Assembly: GCA_024234675.1 (NCBI GenBank)
Contig: JACKNU010000002.1
Span: 367,250 to 431,249 of the forward strand
DNA from: Pseudomonadales bacterium
GTDB lineage: Bacteria; Pseudomonadota; Gammaproteobacteria; Pseudomonadales; Halieaceae
DNA: 64,000 nt
Reading direction: 5' to 3'
Position 1 is the first letter of the stretch, and each line of letters begins with the position of its first letter. Under the pieces are notes generated by a model. It ran no database searches, had not been told where the DNA came from, and saw only the letters and a list, made by a program, of their open reading frames with translations. The translations under genes and the position numbers were made by a program. Positions 33,562-42,751 of this stretch are shown here, one piece after another.

Positions 33562-34584
33562 TCAGCGGTGCTCCTGCCGGTACTGGCGCGGCGGACTGCC
33601 GTGCCAGCGTTTGAAGGCGTGGGTGAAATTGCCTGGGTTACTGTAACCCAGCAGGGCGGCAATTTCCTCCACCGCTAGCCGGCTGGTGGCGAGATATTCC
33701 CGGGCCAGCTGGTAGCGCACGTCTGCCAGTATCTGCTGGTAGCTGCTGCCCTCTGCGGTGAGCCTGCGGCGCAGGGTGCGACTGGTCATGCACAGTTTCT
33801 GCGCCACGTAATCGATGTCGGGAAAGTGACCCGGCCGGGCCACGATCAGTTGCCGCACCTGTTCCACAAAGCCACTGCTCCTGCTCATGCGCGCCAGCAA
33901 CAGCTGGCACTGCTGCTGGCAAATGGCGGAGGTGTCGGCGTCCCGCAGGGGCATGGCGGTATCCAGTACCGCGGCGTCCACCCGCACTTCCGATCGCGGG
34001 GCATCGAAATCCACCGGGCAGCCAAAGAAGCGCTCGTAGTCCTGTCTCCTGCCCTCGCCGCCGTGCATCAGCGCAATGCCGATTGGCTTGATGGGCGCGA
34101 TGTGGTCCGGGTCGGCCCCGGCCAGCGCTGCCGATACATCCCGGTCCACGTAGTAGGTGAACAGGTCATCGGGAATGTCCACCAGGCGCGAGAATTGCAG
34201 GATTCCCGCGCTGGCGCTCTCCCTGAATGCAACGCGGAACAGGGTGAAGCTCAGGGGCCCGTAGTTGCTGGCAATGTTCAGGGCCTGCCGCAGGGTGGGG
34301 GCACTCATGAATGCGTAGCCGAACAGGCCATAGGTCTGCAGGCTGTAGGCCTGCCCCAGCTTGAGTCCCAGCAGCGGGTCACCGCTGAGGCGCAGCAGGT
34401 TGCGGTGAAAGCGGAACTCCTGGGCGAGGCTAAAAACCGGCGTCGGCCTGGCTTCCAGCAAATCTCCCGGCTCGATGCCGGTTCCCGCCAGGCACTCCCC
34501 GGCGCTGTAGCCCATGGCCTGCATCGCTTTCAATGCCGGCGGCAGTGCCCTGATATGGTGTGATACCTGTACTTTGGCGGACAT
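33562..34584 (-). CDS. AraC family transcriptional regulator
   Basis: 340 aa. Residues about 15-205 match the arabinose-binding-like N-terminal domain common in this subgroup (LSGDPLLGLKLGQ ... YGLFGYAFMSAPTLRQAL). The C-terminal 100 residues contain the two helix-turn-helices (VAQKLCMTSRTLRRRLTAEG, VEEIAALLGYSNPGNFTHAFKRW). Regulators of this kind often control adjacent oxygenase genes. It is divergent from the Baeyer-Villiger monooxygenase (124 bp between starts) and directly upstream of the esterase. Confidence 0.92.
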   Translation of the reverse strand: MSAKVQVSHHIRALPPALKAMQAMGYSAGECLAGTGIEPGDLLEARPTPVFSLAQEFRFHRNLLRLSGDPLLGLKLGQAYSLQTYGLFGYAFMSAPTLRQALNIASNYGPLSFTLFRVAFRESASAGILQFSRLVDIPDDLFTYYVDRDVSAALAGADPDHIAPIKPIGIALMHGGEGRRQDYERFFGCPVDFDAPRSEVRVDAAVLDTAMPLRDADTSAICQQQCQLLLARMSRSSGFVEQVRQLIVARPGHFPDIDYVAQKLCMTSRTLRRRLTAEGSSYQQILADVRYQLAREYLATSRLAVEEIAALLGYSNPGNFTHAFKRWHGSPPRQYRQEHR

Positions 34585-34708
34585 GATGCCATGGTAAACA
34601 CGCCTGTCCGAAAATCACAAGTTTTTGTCCTGTCCAGGCATTCGCGGCCGGCCGCATATGCCCTACAGTTGGTGCCTGAAAATAGCTTCGATGGAAGGCA
34701 GTTGCGAA

Positions 34709-36214
34709 ATGAACGAGCAGACAACTCGAAACCCCTCGGTGGTTGTGATAGGGGCGGGCATGACCGGCATTCTCCTGGGTATCAAGCTGCGCGAGGCGGG
34801 CATTACCGATGTGACCATCCTGGAGAAGGCGGATAAGGTCGGCGGTACCTGGCGGGAGAATACCTACCCCGGGGTGGCCTGCGATATACCTGCCCACATG
34901 TATACCTACGCCTTCGAGGGCAACCCGGAGTGGGGACACCGCTTTGCCCACGGAGACGAGATCCAGGCCTACTTCGAGAAGATATCCCGGAAGTACGGGG
35001 TGACCGGGCAGGTGCGCTTCAATGAGGCGGTGGAGGCCTGCCACTATCGCGACGGCAGGTGGTATCTCACCACCAGCCAGGGCAACCATCTGGAGGCGGA
35101 TTTTGTGATTGCCGCCACCGGCATCCTGCACCACCCGGCCTACCCGGACATCAAGGGCCTGGAGGATTTCCAGGGCGCCATGTTCCACACCGCCCGCTGG
35201 GATCATTCGGTGGATATACAGGGTAAACGGGTGGGGATCATCGGCACCGGTTCCACCGCTGCCCAGGTCATCTCGGAGATAGCCACAAGCGCCGGTGAGT
35301 TGACCATCTTTCAGCGCACCCCCCAGTGGATATTGAGTGTACCGGACAAGCACTACACGGAGTCAGAAAAAGCCAGGCTGCGCGGCAACCAGCCCCTGAT
35401 GGACAAGCTGCGCGAGCGCTACGCCTGGCTGATACGCAACACCTTCACCGAGGCGGTCAGCAGCGGCGGCTGGCGCCACAAGTTGCTCAGCTGGCGGGTC
35501 AAGCGCCATTTGCGCAAGAGTGTGCGCGACCCGGCCCTGCGGGCCAGGCTCACCCCGGATTACAAGGTGGGCTGCAAGCGCCTGATTGTCAGCTCGACCT
35601 TCTACGAGGCGGTGCAGCGGCCCAATGTGCATCTGGAAACCAACGGTATCGATCACCTTGAAGCGGGCGGGGTAGTCACCCGGGACGGCAAGCTGCACGA
35701 ACTGGATGTGCTGATCCTGGCCACCGGGTTCCACCCTTTCAACTTCATGCGACCGATGGAGCTTACCGGTCGCGATGGGCTGTCCATAGACCAGGCCTGG
35801 GCCCACAAAGTGCAGGCCTATCGATCCGTATGCCTGCCGGGCTTTCCCAACTTTTTCCTGATGCTGGGTCCCAACTCGCCGGTGGGCAACTACTCGGTGA
35901 TCGCCATGAGCGAGGTGCAGGGCAACTATGTGCTCAAGCTGATAGACCGGTGGCGCCGCGGCCTGCTGCCCAGCGTGGAAGCCAGCGCCGAGGCCATGCG
36001 CCGCTACAACGCCTACCTGAAGCAGGGCATGGGCAGCACCGCCTGGGTGGGTGGTTGCCAGAGCTGGTACCTGGATGCGGACGGCGACCCGGCCCTGTGG
36101 CCCTACTCCTGGAAACAGTGGGTGCAGGAAATGGCCGAACCGGAACTGGCGGATTTTGTGCGCGCCGAGCCGGGCGAGCCCAACCGGGCGCTGCCGGACC
36201 GGGAAGCGGCCTAG
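34709..36214 (+). CDS. Flavin-containing Baeyer-Villiger monooxygenase
   Basis: 501 aa. FAD-binding GAGMTG at 15-20, the Baeyer-Villiger fingerprint FxGxxxHxxxW at 154-164 (FQGAMFHTARW), and the NADPH site GTGSTA near 185. It would turn a ketone into an ester or lactone with NADPH and oxygen. The ATG at 34709 is chosen because GGAAGG lies about 10 bp upstream; earlier in-frame ATGs (34691, 34625) lack such a site. Its stop overlaps the stop of the convergent MBL gene by 4 bp. Confidence 0.93.
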   Translation: MNEQTTRNPSVVVIGAGMTGILLGIKLREAGITDVTILEKADKVGGTWRENTYPGVACDIPAHMYTYAFEGNPEWGHRFAHGDEIQAYFEKISRKYGVTGQVRFNEAVEACHYRDGRWYLTTSQGNHLEADFVIAATGILHHPAYPDIKGLEDFQGAMFHTARWDHSVDIQGKRVGIIGTGSTAAQVISEIATSAGELTIFQRTPQWILSVPDKHYTESEKARLRGNQPLMDKLRERYAWLIRNTFTEAVSSGGWRHKLLSWRVKRHLRKSVRDPALRARLTPDYKVGCKRLIVSSTFYEAVQRPNVHLETNGIDHLEAGGVVTRDGKLHELDVLILATGFHPFNFMRPMELTGRDGLSIDQAWAHKVQAYRSVCLPGFPNFFLMLGPNSPVGNYSVIAMSEVQGNYVLKLIDRWRRGLLPSVEASAEAMRRYNAYLKQGMGSTAWVGGCQSWYLDADGDPALWPYSWKQWVQEMAEPELADFVRAEPGEPNRALPDREAA

Positions 36215-37326
36215 CTGGCCGCCGGCGCCCGCGCCGGCGGGTGCGGTTCCTCGTCGAAGCCGATAGCCTCGGGTATCTGCCGGTACCAGTCCACGCCCTG
36301 CGCGTCGCGTTCGCGGGTAATGCGGCGCCGGCCCAGCAGGCAGTTCAGGTGCGCCAGGGTTTCGCCGGTGGCCAGGCCCATCGAGCTCTGGTCGATCTCA
36401 CGGCTGAACAGCGGCGGGAAACAGTCCACCGCCCGACGCGGCCGGTCCAGGTAGGCGAACAGCTGTCGCAGGTCGCGGTTGTGGGCTTCTATCAGCTGGC
36501 TCAGGCGCACGTGCAGCCCGTAGAAGGGCGCTTCGTGGGCGGGCAAGACCAGCACGTCATCGGGCAGCATCTCGCGAATCCTGGCGCTGGAGCTGAGCCA
36601 TTCGGCCAGCGGGTCGCCCATGGGTTCGGTGGGGAAAACACTGACGTTGGGGGTGATACGCGGCAGCACCTGGTCGCCGGAGATCAACAGCTTCAGGGCG
36701 GGGCAGTACAGCGCGGCGTGCTCCGGCGAGTGGCCGCTGCCCACGATGACCTGCCAGTAGCGGCCGCCGATGGTAATGGTCTCCAGGTCCACCAGGCGGC
36801 GGAAACTGTCCGGCAATGGTGACACCGCGCGGCCGAAATTGCCGAACTTGCCCTTGTAACGCTCCAGTTGCTCGTCGTTGTAGCCGGCGGCCCGGTAAAA
36901 ACGCAGGGCCACGTCCGGTGCTTCCCGACCGGTGTCCCCGACCATGGCCCGGCACATCAGGAACTCCTCCCGGGACATCCACAGCTCCGCCCCGAAGCGC
37001 TCGGTGAGCCAACCGGCCAGGCCCACGTGGTCCGGGTGCAGGTGGGTGCAGATCACCCGGGTGATGGGCCGGCCCTGCATGATCGAGCCGAACAACTGCT
37101 CCCACAGCTCCCGCGCGCTGGCCAGGTTCAGGCAGGTATCCACCACCGTCCAGCCCTCGCCATCCTCGAGCAGCCAGAGGTTGATATGGTCCAGGGACAT
37201 GGGCATGGGAAAGCGCACCCAGTAGACCCCCGCGGCGATTTGCTCGGGCTGGCCGGGGGCGGGGTTGATGTCCCGGCCCCAGGGGTAGGTCAGTCCCTTG
37301 TACAGTTCGGGGTTGTCTTGCAGCAT
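36211..37326 (-). CDS. Metallo-beta-lactamase-fold hydrolase
   Basis: 371 aa, cytosolic. The metal motif THLHPDH (His95, His97, Asp99, His100) is followed by GSGHSPEHAALY, ISGDQ and LPAHE for the second metal and phosphate-like site. The C-terminal 90 residues, with HLNCLLGRRRI, resemble the extension of glyoxalase II-like and thioesterase-like members. Substrate unknown. Its stop overlaps the monooxygenase stop; the sulfatase lies 87 bp upstream on the same strand. Confidence 0.88.
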   Translation of the reverse strand: MLQDNPELYKGLTYPWGRDINPAPGQPEQIAAGVYWVRFPMPMSLDHINLWLLEDGEGWTVVDTCLNLASARELWEQLFGSIMQGRPITRVICTHLHPDHVGLAGWLTERFGAELWMSREEFLMCRAMVGDTGREAPDVALRFYRAAGYNDEQLERYKGKFGNFGRAVSPLPDSFRRLVDLETITIGGRYWQVIVGSGHSPEHAALYCPALKLLISGDQVLPRITPNVSVFPTEPMGDPLAEWLSSSARIREMLPDDVLVLPAHEAPFYGLHVRLSQLIEAHNRDLRQLFAYLDRPRRAVDCFPPLFSREIDQSSMGLATGETLAHLNCLLGRRRITRERDAQGVDWYRQIPEAIGFDEEPHPPARAPAAS

Positions 37327-37413
37327 CTGGACTCTCTGGCGACGGCTTCGAATGGGCCGACAATGGTCGACCTTCAGCGCGGTGATGTCCAGCGCCGCGC
37401 TGTGTGGGCGTTG

Positions 37414-38976
37414 CTAGCTTCCCGGCGCTTTACCCGGCACGGCGGCGCCCATGGACCGCATCTGCAGCATTTGCTGCATCTGTTGCATCATCTTGTCGAT
37501 GGTGAAGCTGGCGGTGGGCTGGCGCGGCGGGAACTCCCGGAAGCTCATCAGGAATTTGCCGACTTCCTGCTGAGTGGGGACGAACAGCCACAGTTGGTCT
37601 GCGAAAAAACGGGCGTACAGTCCCGAGTCGATGGAGGTCTCATAGGGATCGCTGCGCAGGTTGACGATGCGGGGAAAGTTGAGAGCTTCGCGCTCCCCGC
37701 CCCAACCATCCATCATCCAGGCGAAGTGGATCTTCCAGTCATTCCAGCGCATGGCGTTGAAGTTGGCATTGTCGTCGAAGTAGTAGATGTTGTGGCGGGC
37801 GCCGGGACCCTTGCCGGCCAGCAGGGGCGTCTGGTCGTAGCCGTCGAGGTGCACCTTGAACTTCTTGTCGCCAGCCTGGTAGCCAGTCTTGAGTTTCCCG
37901 ACGATGCCCGGTTCACCGGCGGCGGCCAGCAGGGTGGGCAACCAGTCCTGGTGGGAGAATATATCGTTGATCACGGTGCCGGGCTGCACCGTGCCGGGCC
38001 AGCGAATCAGCGCGGGTACCCGAAAACCGCCTTCCCAGGTGGAGCCTTTTTCACCGCGAAAGGGTTCCGCGCCCCCGTCCGGGTAGGTGTTGGTCTGGGA
38101 GCCATTGTCGGTGCTGTAGACCACGATGGTGTTGTCGGCGATGCCCAGCTTGTCCAGCTCATCCAGCAGCAGGCCCACGTGGTAGTCGTGCTCCATCATG
38201 CCGTCGGCGTACAGGCCGTGGCCGGACTTGCCCTGCCATTGGGGCGCCAGCCGCGTCCAGACGTGCATGCGGGTGGAATTGAACCAGATGAAAAACGGCT
38301 TGCCGGCCTTGTGCGCCTGTACCATGAACCTGATCGCGGCGTCGGTGAATTCCTGGTCGATTACCTCCATGCGCTTGCGGGTCAGCGGCCCGGTGTCCTC
38401 GATCTTGCCGTCGGCATAGGAGTGAATCACGCCGCGCGGGGCGAAGCGCTTGTGGAAGGCCGGGTCCTTGGGATAGAAGTAGGTCTCGGGCTCCTCTTCC
38501 GCGTTCAGGTGGTAGAGGTTGCCGAAAAACTCATCGAAGCCGTGGTTGCTGGGCAGGAATTCGTCCTTGTCACCCAGGTGGTTCTTGCCGAACTGGGCGG
38601 TGGCGTAACCCAGCGGCTTGAGCAGCTCGGCAATAGTCGGGTCCTCCGCCTGCAGGCCGATGTCCGCTCCCGGCATGCCGACCTTGAGCAGGCCGGTGCG
38701 CAGCGGGTGCTGGCCGGTGATAAAGGCCGAGCGCCCGGCGGTACAGCTCTGCTCACCGTAGTAATCGGTGAACAGGGCGCCCTCGTTGGCGATGCGGTCG
38801 ATGTTGGGGGTCGAACCGCCCAGCATGCCCCGGTGGTAGGCGCTGAGGTTGGACCAGCCTATGTCGTCGCCCCAGATCACCAGGATATTGGGTTTGTCGG
38901 TTTTGGCCTGCGCACACCAGGCGCCCAGGCACAGTATTGTGCAGAGCAGTGTCCGCAACAGATTGGATTTATTCAT
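37414..38976 (-). CDS. Sulfatase (type I, formylglycine-dependent)
   Basis: 520 aa, exported by a signal peptide ending AQA near residue 24. The formylglycine site is Cys78 in CTAGR, the accepted CxAxR variant of CxPxR. Metal residues Asp37/Asp38 (WGDDIG) and the Ca-site DNGS are present, as are GKNHLGD and HQDW. It would hydrolyse a sulfate ester in the periplasm. The last 40 residues (MMQQMQQMLQMRSMG) are Met/Gln-rich and unusual for the family. No maturation enzyme is seen in the window. Confidence 0.92.
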   Translation of the reverse strand: MNKSNLLRTLLCTILCLGAWCAQAKTDKPNILVIWGDDIGWSNLSAYHRGMLGGSTPNIDRIANEGALFTDYYGEQSCTAGRSAFITGQHPLRTGLLKVGMPGADIGLQAEDPTIAELLKPLGYATAQFGKNHLGDKDEFLPSNHGFDEFFGNLYHLNAEEEPETYFYPKDPAFHKRFAPRGVIHSYADGKIEDTGPLTRKRMEVIDQEFTDAAIRFMVQAHKAGKPFFIWFNSTRMHVWTRLAPQWQGKSGHGLYADGMMEHDYHVGLLLDELDKLGIADNTIVVYSTDNGSQTNTYPDGGAEPFRGEKGSTWEGGFRVPALIRWPGTVQPGTVINDIFSHQDWLPTLLAAAGEPGIVGKLKTGYQAGDKKFKVHLDGYDQTPLLAGKGPGARHNIYYFDDNANFNAMRWNDWKIHFAWMMDGWGGEREALNFPRIVNLRSDPYETSIDSGLYARFFADQLWLFVPTQQEVGKFLMSFREFPPRQPTASFTIDKMMQQMQQMLQMRSMGAAVPGKAPGS

Positions 38977-39002
38977 GGTTTATCCTCTTGCTTGTCATCC
39001 TC

Positions 39003-40583
39003 TCAACCCACGCCGCGCTCACGACCCTCCCAGTAGGGCGCCCGCAGCGCCTTTTTGTCGGGCTTGCCCACCGGCGTCACGGGGATGGCGGCGACGAAGT
39101 CGATGGACTTGGGTGACTGAACTGCCCCTTTTTTCCGTTTGACCAGCGCCTGCAGGTCACGCACCAGCTCCGGCCCCTGCGCTACCTCCGGCCGCAGCAC
39201 GATGACCGCTTTCACCGCCTCGCCCCATTGGTCATCGGGTACGCCGATGACGGCGACCTGCCCCACCGCCTCGTGGCAGGCCAGCACATCCTCTACCTCC
39301 CGCGGGAACACGTTGAAGCCGCCGCTGACGATCATGTCCTTGGTGCGATCGACGATGTACAGGAAACCCTCCTCGTCCAGCCGGCCCACGTCGCCGGTGT
39401 GCAGCCAACCGCCGGCGAAGGCCTCGGCGGTCTCTTCCGGCATGTCCTTGTAACCCTTCATCACCAGCGGGCCACGCACGCAGATTTCCCCGGCTTCACC
39501 GCGGGCCACCGGCTGGCCGTCGGCATCCAGCAGGGCCATGTGCACCCAGGGGGTCGGGCGGCCACAGGAAGCCAGTCGGGTGGGATGATCCGGGTCGTGC
39601 TCGGCTCTCTTCATATTGGCCAGCACCATGGGCGCCTCGGACTGGCCGAAAAACTGGTAGAACACCTTGCCCCATTTGGCGATGCCTTCCCGCAGGCGGG
39701 CCGGGCTCATGGGTGAGGCGCCGTAAAAAATGGTTGCCATGCTGGACATGTCGGCAGTGGCGGAGCGCGGCGAGTCCAGCAGGTAGTAGAGCATCACCGG
39801 CACCAGCATGGTGCAGGTAATGCGGTGGCGCTCCACCATGTTGAAAAATTCGTCGGGGCTGAAGCCCTGCATGACGTAGAAGGCGCCGCCCCGCTGCAGC
39901 ACGGGGATAAAAAAAGCCGCGGCCGCATGGGACAGGGGTGTGGCGATCAGCATCCGCAGCTGGTCGGGAAACTCCCACTCCGCCATCTGGATCTGGCTCA
40001 TGTAGGCCGTCACCCGGTGGGTGCTCATCACGCCCTTGGGCCGGCCGGTGGTGCCGCCGGTGAAATTGATGGAGGAGACGTCGTCCGGCTGCACATTCGG
40101 CGCGACCAGCGGCTGTGGCGCAAAACCGGCCGCCAGGGCCAGGTAGTCCTCGCCGGCTTCGGTGGGGCCGAAGGCCAGCAGGGTCTTCAGGCCCGGTACC
40201 CGCTGTGCCAGGGCGGCGGCATGGGCCTCGAAGACCGCGGCGTCGTAGACCAGGGTGTCAATTTCCGCCGCCTCCAGCACGTAGGCGTGATCCTCAAGGG
40301 AACCCAGCGGATGCAGCGGCGTGCCGATACAGCCGGTGAGTTGCATGGCGGCGATATTAGACAGGACTTCCGGCCGGTTGGCGGAGATAACGGCGACCCG
40401 ACTGCCCACCCCCAGTCCCCTGGACTGCAGGGCCTGCACCATCTGGCTGGTAGTCTCCCGCACCTCCCGATAGGAGGCGACCTTGTCCCCCAGCAACAGG
40501 CAGGGTTCGTCGTGGTAGCGGTTCAGGCCCTCCACCAGCAGGTGGGGCATCAGGGGGGGCTGGTGCAGTTTGTCTATACTCAT
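39003..40583 (-). CDS. AMP-dependent acyl-CoA synthetase/ligase
   Basis: 526 aa. The AMP-binding motif TGGTTGRPKG is at 175-184, with YGASPM, FYQFFGQSEAP, WLHTGDVG and the C-terminal lysine loop TPVGKPDKK (Lys507). It activates a carboxylic acid to its CoA thioester in two steps. Length and motifs place it among long- and medium-chain or aromatic acid ligases; the substrate is not resolvable. It lies 26 bp upstream of the sulfatase start, so they may be co-transcribed. Confidence 0.93.
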   Translation of the reverse strand: MSIDKLHQPPLMPHLLVEGLNRYHDEPCLLLGDKVASYREVRETTSQMVQALQSRGLGVGSRVAVISANRPEVLSNIAAMQLTGCIGTPLHPLGSLEDHAYVLEAAEIDTLVYDAAVFEAHAAALAQRVPGLKTLLAFGPTEAGEDYLALAAGFAPQPLVAPNVQPDDVSSINFTGGTTGRPKGVMSTHRVTAYMSQIQMAEWEFPDQLRMLIATPLSHAAAAFFIPVLQRGGAFYVMQGFSPDEFFNMVERHRITCTMLVPVMLYYLLDSPRSATADMSSMATIFYGASPMSPARLREGIAKWGKVFYQFFGQSEAPMVLANMKRAEHDPDHPTRLASCGRPTPWVHMALLDADGQPVARGEAGEICVRGPLVMKGYKDMPEETAEAFAGGWLHTGDVGRLDEEGFLYIVDRTKDMIVSGGFNVFPREVEDVLACHEAVGQVAVIGVPDDQWGEAVKAVIVLRPEVAQGPELVRDLQALVKRKKGAVQSPKSIDFVAAIPVTPVGKPDKKALRAPYWEGRERGVG

Positions 40584-40685
40584 GGGCGCTCCCGGGCCTA
40601 TGCATGCGGATGATCATGGCGGCTACTTTACACCGTTTCGGCCGTGACAAATTGCTGCCGGTGGTGATGCCCGGGCGCGGTTTAA

Positions 40686-40691
40686 TATACT
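40686..40691 (+). promoter_or_regulatory. Possible -10 box before gamma-glutamyltransferase gene
   Basis: TATACT in the locally AT-rich string TTTAATATACT resembles a sigma-70 -10 element and lies 106 bp before the ATG. A TGGTGA 18 bp upstream is a poor -35. The divergent ligase promoter should lie in the same 213-bp gap. Confidence 0.3.
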
Positions 40692-40796
40692 GCCTGTCCC
40701 GGGCCCACGAGGCCGGCGCCGCCAAACCAGTCCGGCAGCGGGTTATGATGGTCGTGACCGGCGCCCGACGGCGCCGCTGCAACGGGAAATACGCTT

Positions 40797-42638
40797 ATGG
40801 ATAAGGGCTCTAGCTGCGGGCAGCTGGCAGCGGTATTGGTACTGACGGCCTGGCTACAGGCCTGCGGCAACACCCCCCCCGCGGGCGGGACCAGCACAGC
40901 GCCGGCGGCGGAAAAATCGTCGGCCGAGCTGGGCGGTGGCGGCAGGCCCGTCGGCTCCCCTTACAGCCGCAGCGCGGTATACGGCAGCCATGGCATGGCT
41001 GCCACCGCCCAGCCGCTGGCTTCCCAGCTGGCGCTGGATATACTCAAGGCGGGCGGCACCGCGGTAGATGCGGCCATCGCCGCCAACGCCGCCCTGGGGC
41101 TGATGGAGCCCACCGGCTGCGGGATAGGCGGCGATATATTTGTGCTGATATGGGATCCCCACAGCAGGCAGCTCTACGGCTATAACGGTTCCGGGCGATC
41201 TCCCCTGGGGCGCAGCCTGGAGCAGCTCAAGTCCGAGATAGCGACCATGAAGGCGCAGGGCAGCCTGCCGGCGGACTTCAGGGGCATTCCGCCCCTGGGG
41301 CAGTTGCCGGTCACCGTGCCCGGCACGGTGGACGGCTGGTTTGCCATCCACGAGCGCTTTGGCAAGCTGCCCATGTCGCAGCTGCTGGCGCCGACTGTCA
41401 GGTATGCGCGCGAGGGCTTTCCGGTATCCCCGGTCATCGCCTATTACCTGCAGCGCAACAAGCTGGCTTTCGATCAAAGGCTGGCGGGCAGCGACCTGCT
41501 GGCCAATATCGACGCCACCTGGTTCCCGGCTGGCCGCGCCCCGGCGGCCGGAGAGGTTTTCCGCAACCCGGACCTGGGGGCGACGCTTGAAACCATCGCT
41601 CGCGGCGGCCGCGAGGCCTTTTACGAGGGCGAGCTGGCGCGGCGCATGGACGACTATTTCCAGCGCGTCGGCGCCGACATGGCCTACCGGGACCTGGCCG
41701 CCCACCGGGGCGAGTGGGTGCAGCCGGCCAAGGTGAACTACCGCGGCTACGAGCTGTATGAACTGCCGCCCAACGGCCAGGGTTTTGCCGCCCTGCAAAT
41801 GCTCAACATCCTGCAGCAGGTGAACCTGGCCCAGTGGCCGCGGGACTCGGCGCAGGTGTTCCACTATATGATCGAGTCCAAGCGGCTGGCGTTCGAGGAT
41901 CTCGCCCGCTATTACGCCGACCCGGATTACGCCGACCTGCCCCTGCAGGGCCTGCTGTCGGAACAGTACGCCAGGGAGCGCTTCGCCCTGATCGACCCGG
42001 ACCGGGCCGCCGCCGATTACCACCCCGGCGAACCGCAACTGGAGGGGGAGGGCGACACCACCTACCTCACCGTGGCAGACGACGACGGCATGATGGTGTC
42101 GCTGATCCAGTCCAACTACCGGGGGATGGGCTCGGGGCTGGTGCCCGACGGCATGGGCTTCATGCTGCAGGATCGCGGCGAGCTGTTTTCCCTGCAACCG
42201 GGCCACCCCAACGTCTACGCGCCGGGCAAGCGCCCCTTCCACACCATCATCCCCGCTTTCCTGATGAAAGACGGTGAACCCGTGATGAGCTTTGGCCTGA
42301 TGGGCGGCTCCATGCAGCCCCAGGGGCATGTGCAGATACTGGTGAATATCATCGATTACGGCATGGACATCCAGCAGGCGGGGGATGCCGCGCGCTTCAT
42401 GCATGAGGGCGGGCGCCAGCCCACCGGGGTGGACGAGGATGGGTTGGGTACCGTCTATGTGGAGCCCGGGGTCAGCGCCGCCACAGTGGAGGGATTGCGA
42501 ACCAGGGGGCACAGGGTGGAGGTGGACGCCAGCGGGGTGCCCTTCGGGGGCTACCAGGCTATCGCCGTGGATCCCGCCAGTGGCGTGTACTCCGGCGCTA
42601 CCGAGATGCGCAAGGACGGCACGGTCACCGCCTACTAG
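40797..42638 (+). CDS. ggt: Gamma-glutamyltransferase, predicted lipoprotein
   Basis: 613 aa. The hydrophobic N-terminus ends LQAC (Cys23), a likely lipobox, followed by a low-complexity linker. The large subunit has GGTAVDAAIAANAALGLMEPTGCGIGGD. The autoprocessing site is Thr421, in GDTTYLTVADDDG, which becomes the nucleophile of the small subunit; the loop NYRGMGSGLVPDGMGFMLQDRG follows. The family cleaves gamma-glutamyl bonds, as in extracellular glutathione. Membership of the GGT family is clear, but the exact substrate may differ from glutathione. Confidence 0.9.
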   Translation: MDKGSSCGQLAAVLVLTAWLQACGNTPPAGGTSTAPAAEKSSAELGGGGRPVGSPYSRSAVYGSHGMAATAQPLASQLALDILKAGGTAVDAAIAANAALGLMEPTGCGIGGDIFVLIWDPHSRQLYGYNGSGRSPLGRSLEQLKSEIATMKAQGSLPADFRGIPPLGQLPVTVPGTVDGWFAIHERFGKLPMSQLLAPTVRYAREGFPVSPVIAYYLQRNKLAFDQRLAGSDLLANIDATWFPAGRAPAAGEVFRNPDLGATLETIARGGREAFYEGELARRMDDYFQRVGADMAYRDLAAHRGEWVQPAKVNYRGYELYELPPNGQGFAALQMLNILQQVNLAQWPRDSAQVFHYMIESKRLAFEDLARYYADPDYADLPLQGLLSEQYARERFALIDPDRAAADYHPGEPQLEGEGDTTYLTVADDDGMMVSLIQSNYRGMGSGLVPDGMGFMLQDRGELFSLQPGHPNVYAPGKRPFHTIIPAFLMKDGEPVMSFGLMGGSMQPQGHVQILVNIIDYGMDIQQAGDAARFMHEGGRQPTGVDEDGLGTVYVEPGVSAATVEGLRTRGHRVEVDASGVPFGGYQAIAVDPASGVYSGATEMRKDGTVTAY

Positions 42639-42692
42639 CCCGCAGCGTGCAACAGCGGTGCTCGAGTGACGTCGAACGCGGGGCGGCAGCGT

Positions 42693-42729
42693 AAAAAAAA
42701 CCCGTTCCGGCAAGTCGCCGGGACGGGTT
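42693..42729 (-). terminator. Intrinsic terminator of the fasciclin gene
   Basis: On the minus strand AACCCGTCCCGGC (42729-42717) pairs with GCCGGAACGGGTT (42711-42699) around the loop GACTT. There is one C-A mismatch, and a run of T follows (A-tract 42693-42700 on the plus strand). It begins 22 bp after the fasciclin stop. This is the clearest rho-independent terminator in the window. Confidence 0.88.
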
Positions 42730-42751
42730 GTCACGGGGGCTCCGGGTGCGC

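Noticed and set aside
31485..33614. 709-codon plus-strand open frame across zwf and the esterase
   Set aside because: It runs antisense through two well-identified genes and their junction and has no recognisable domain.
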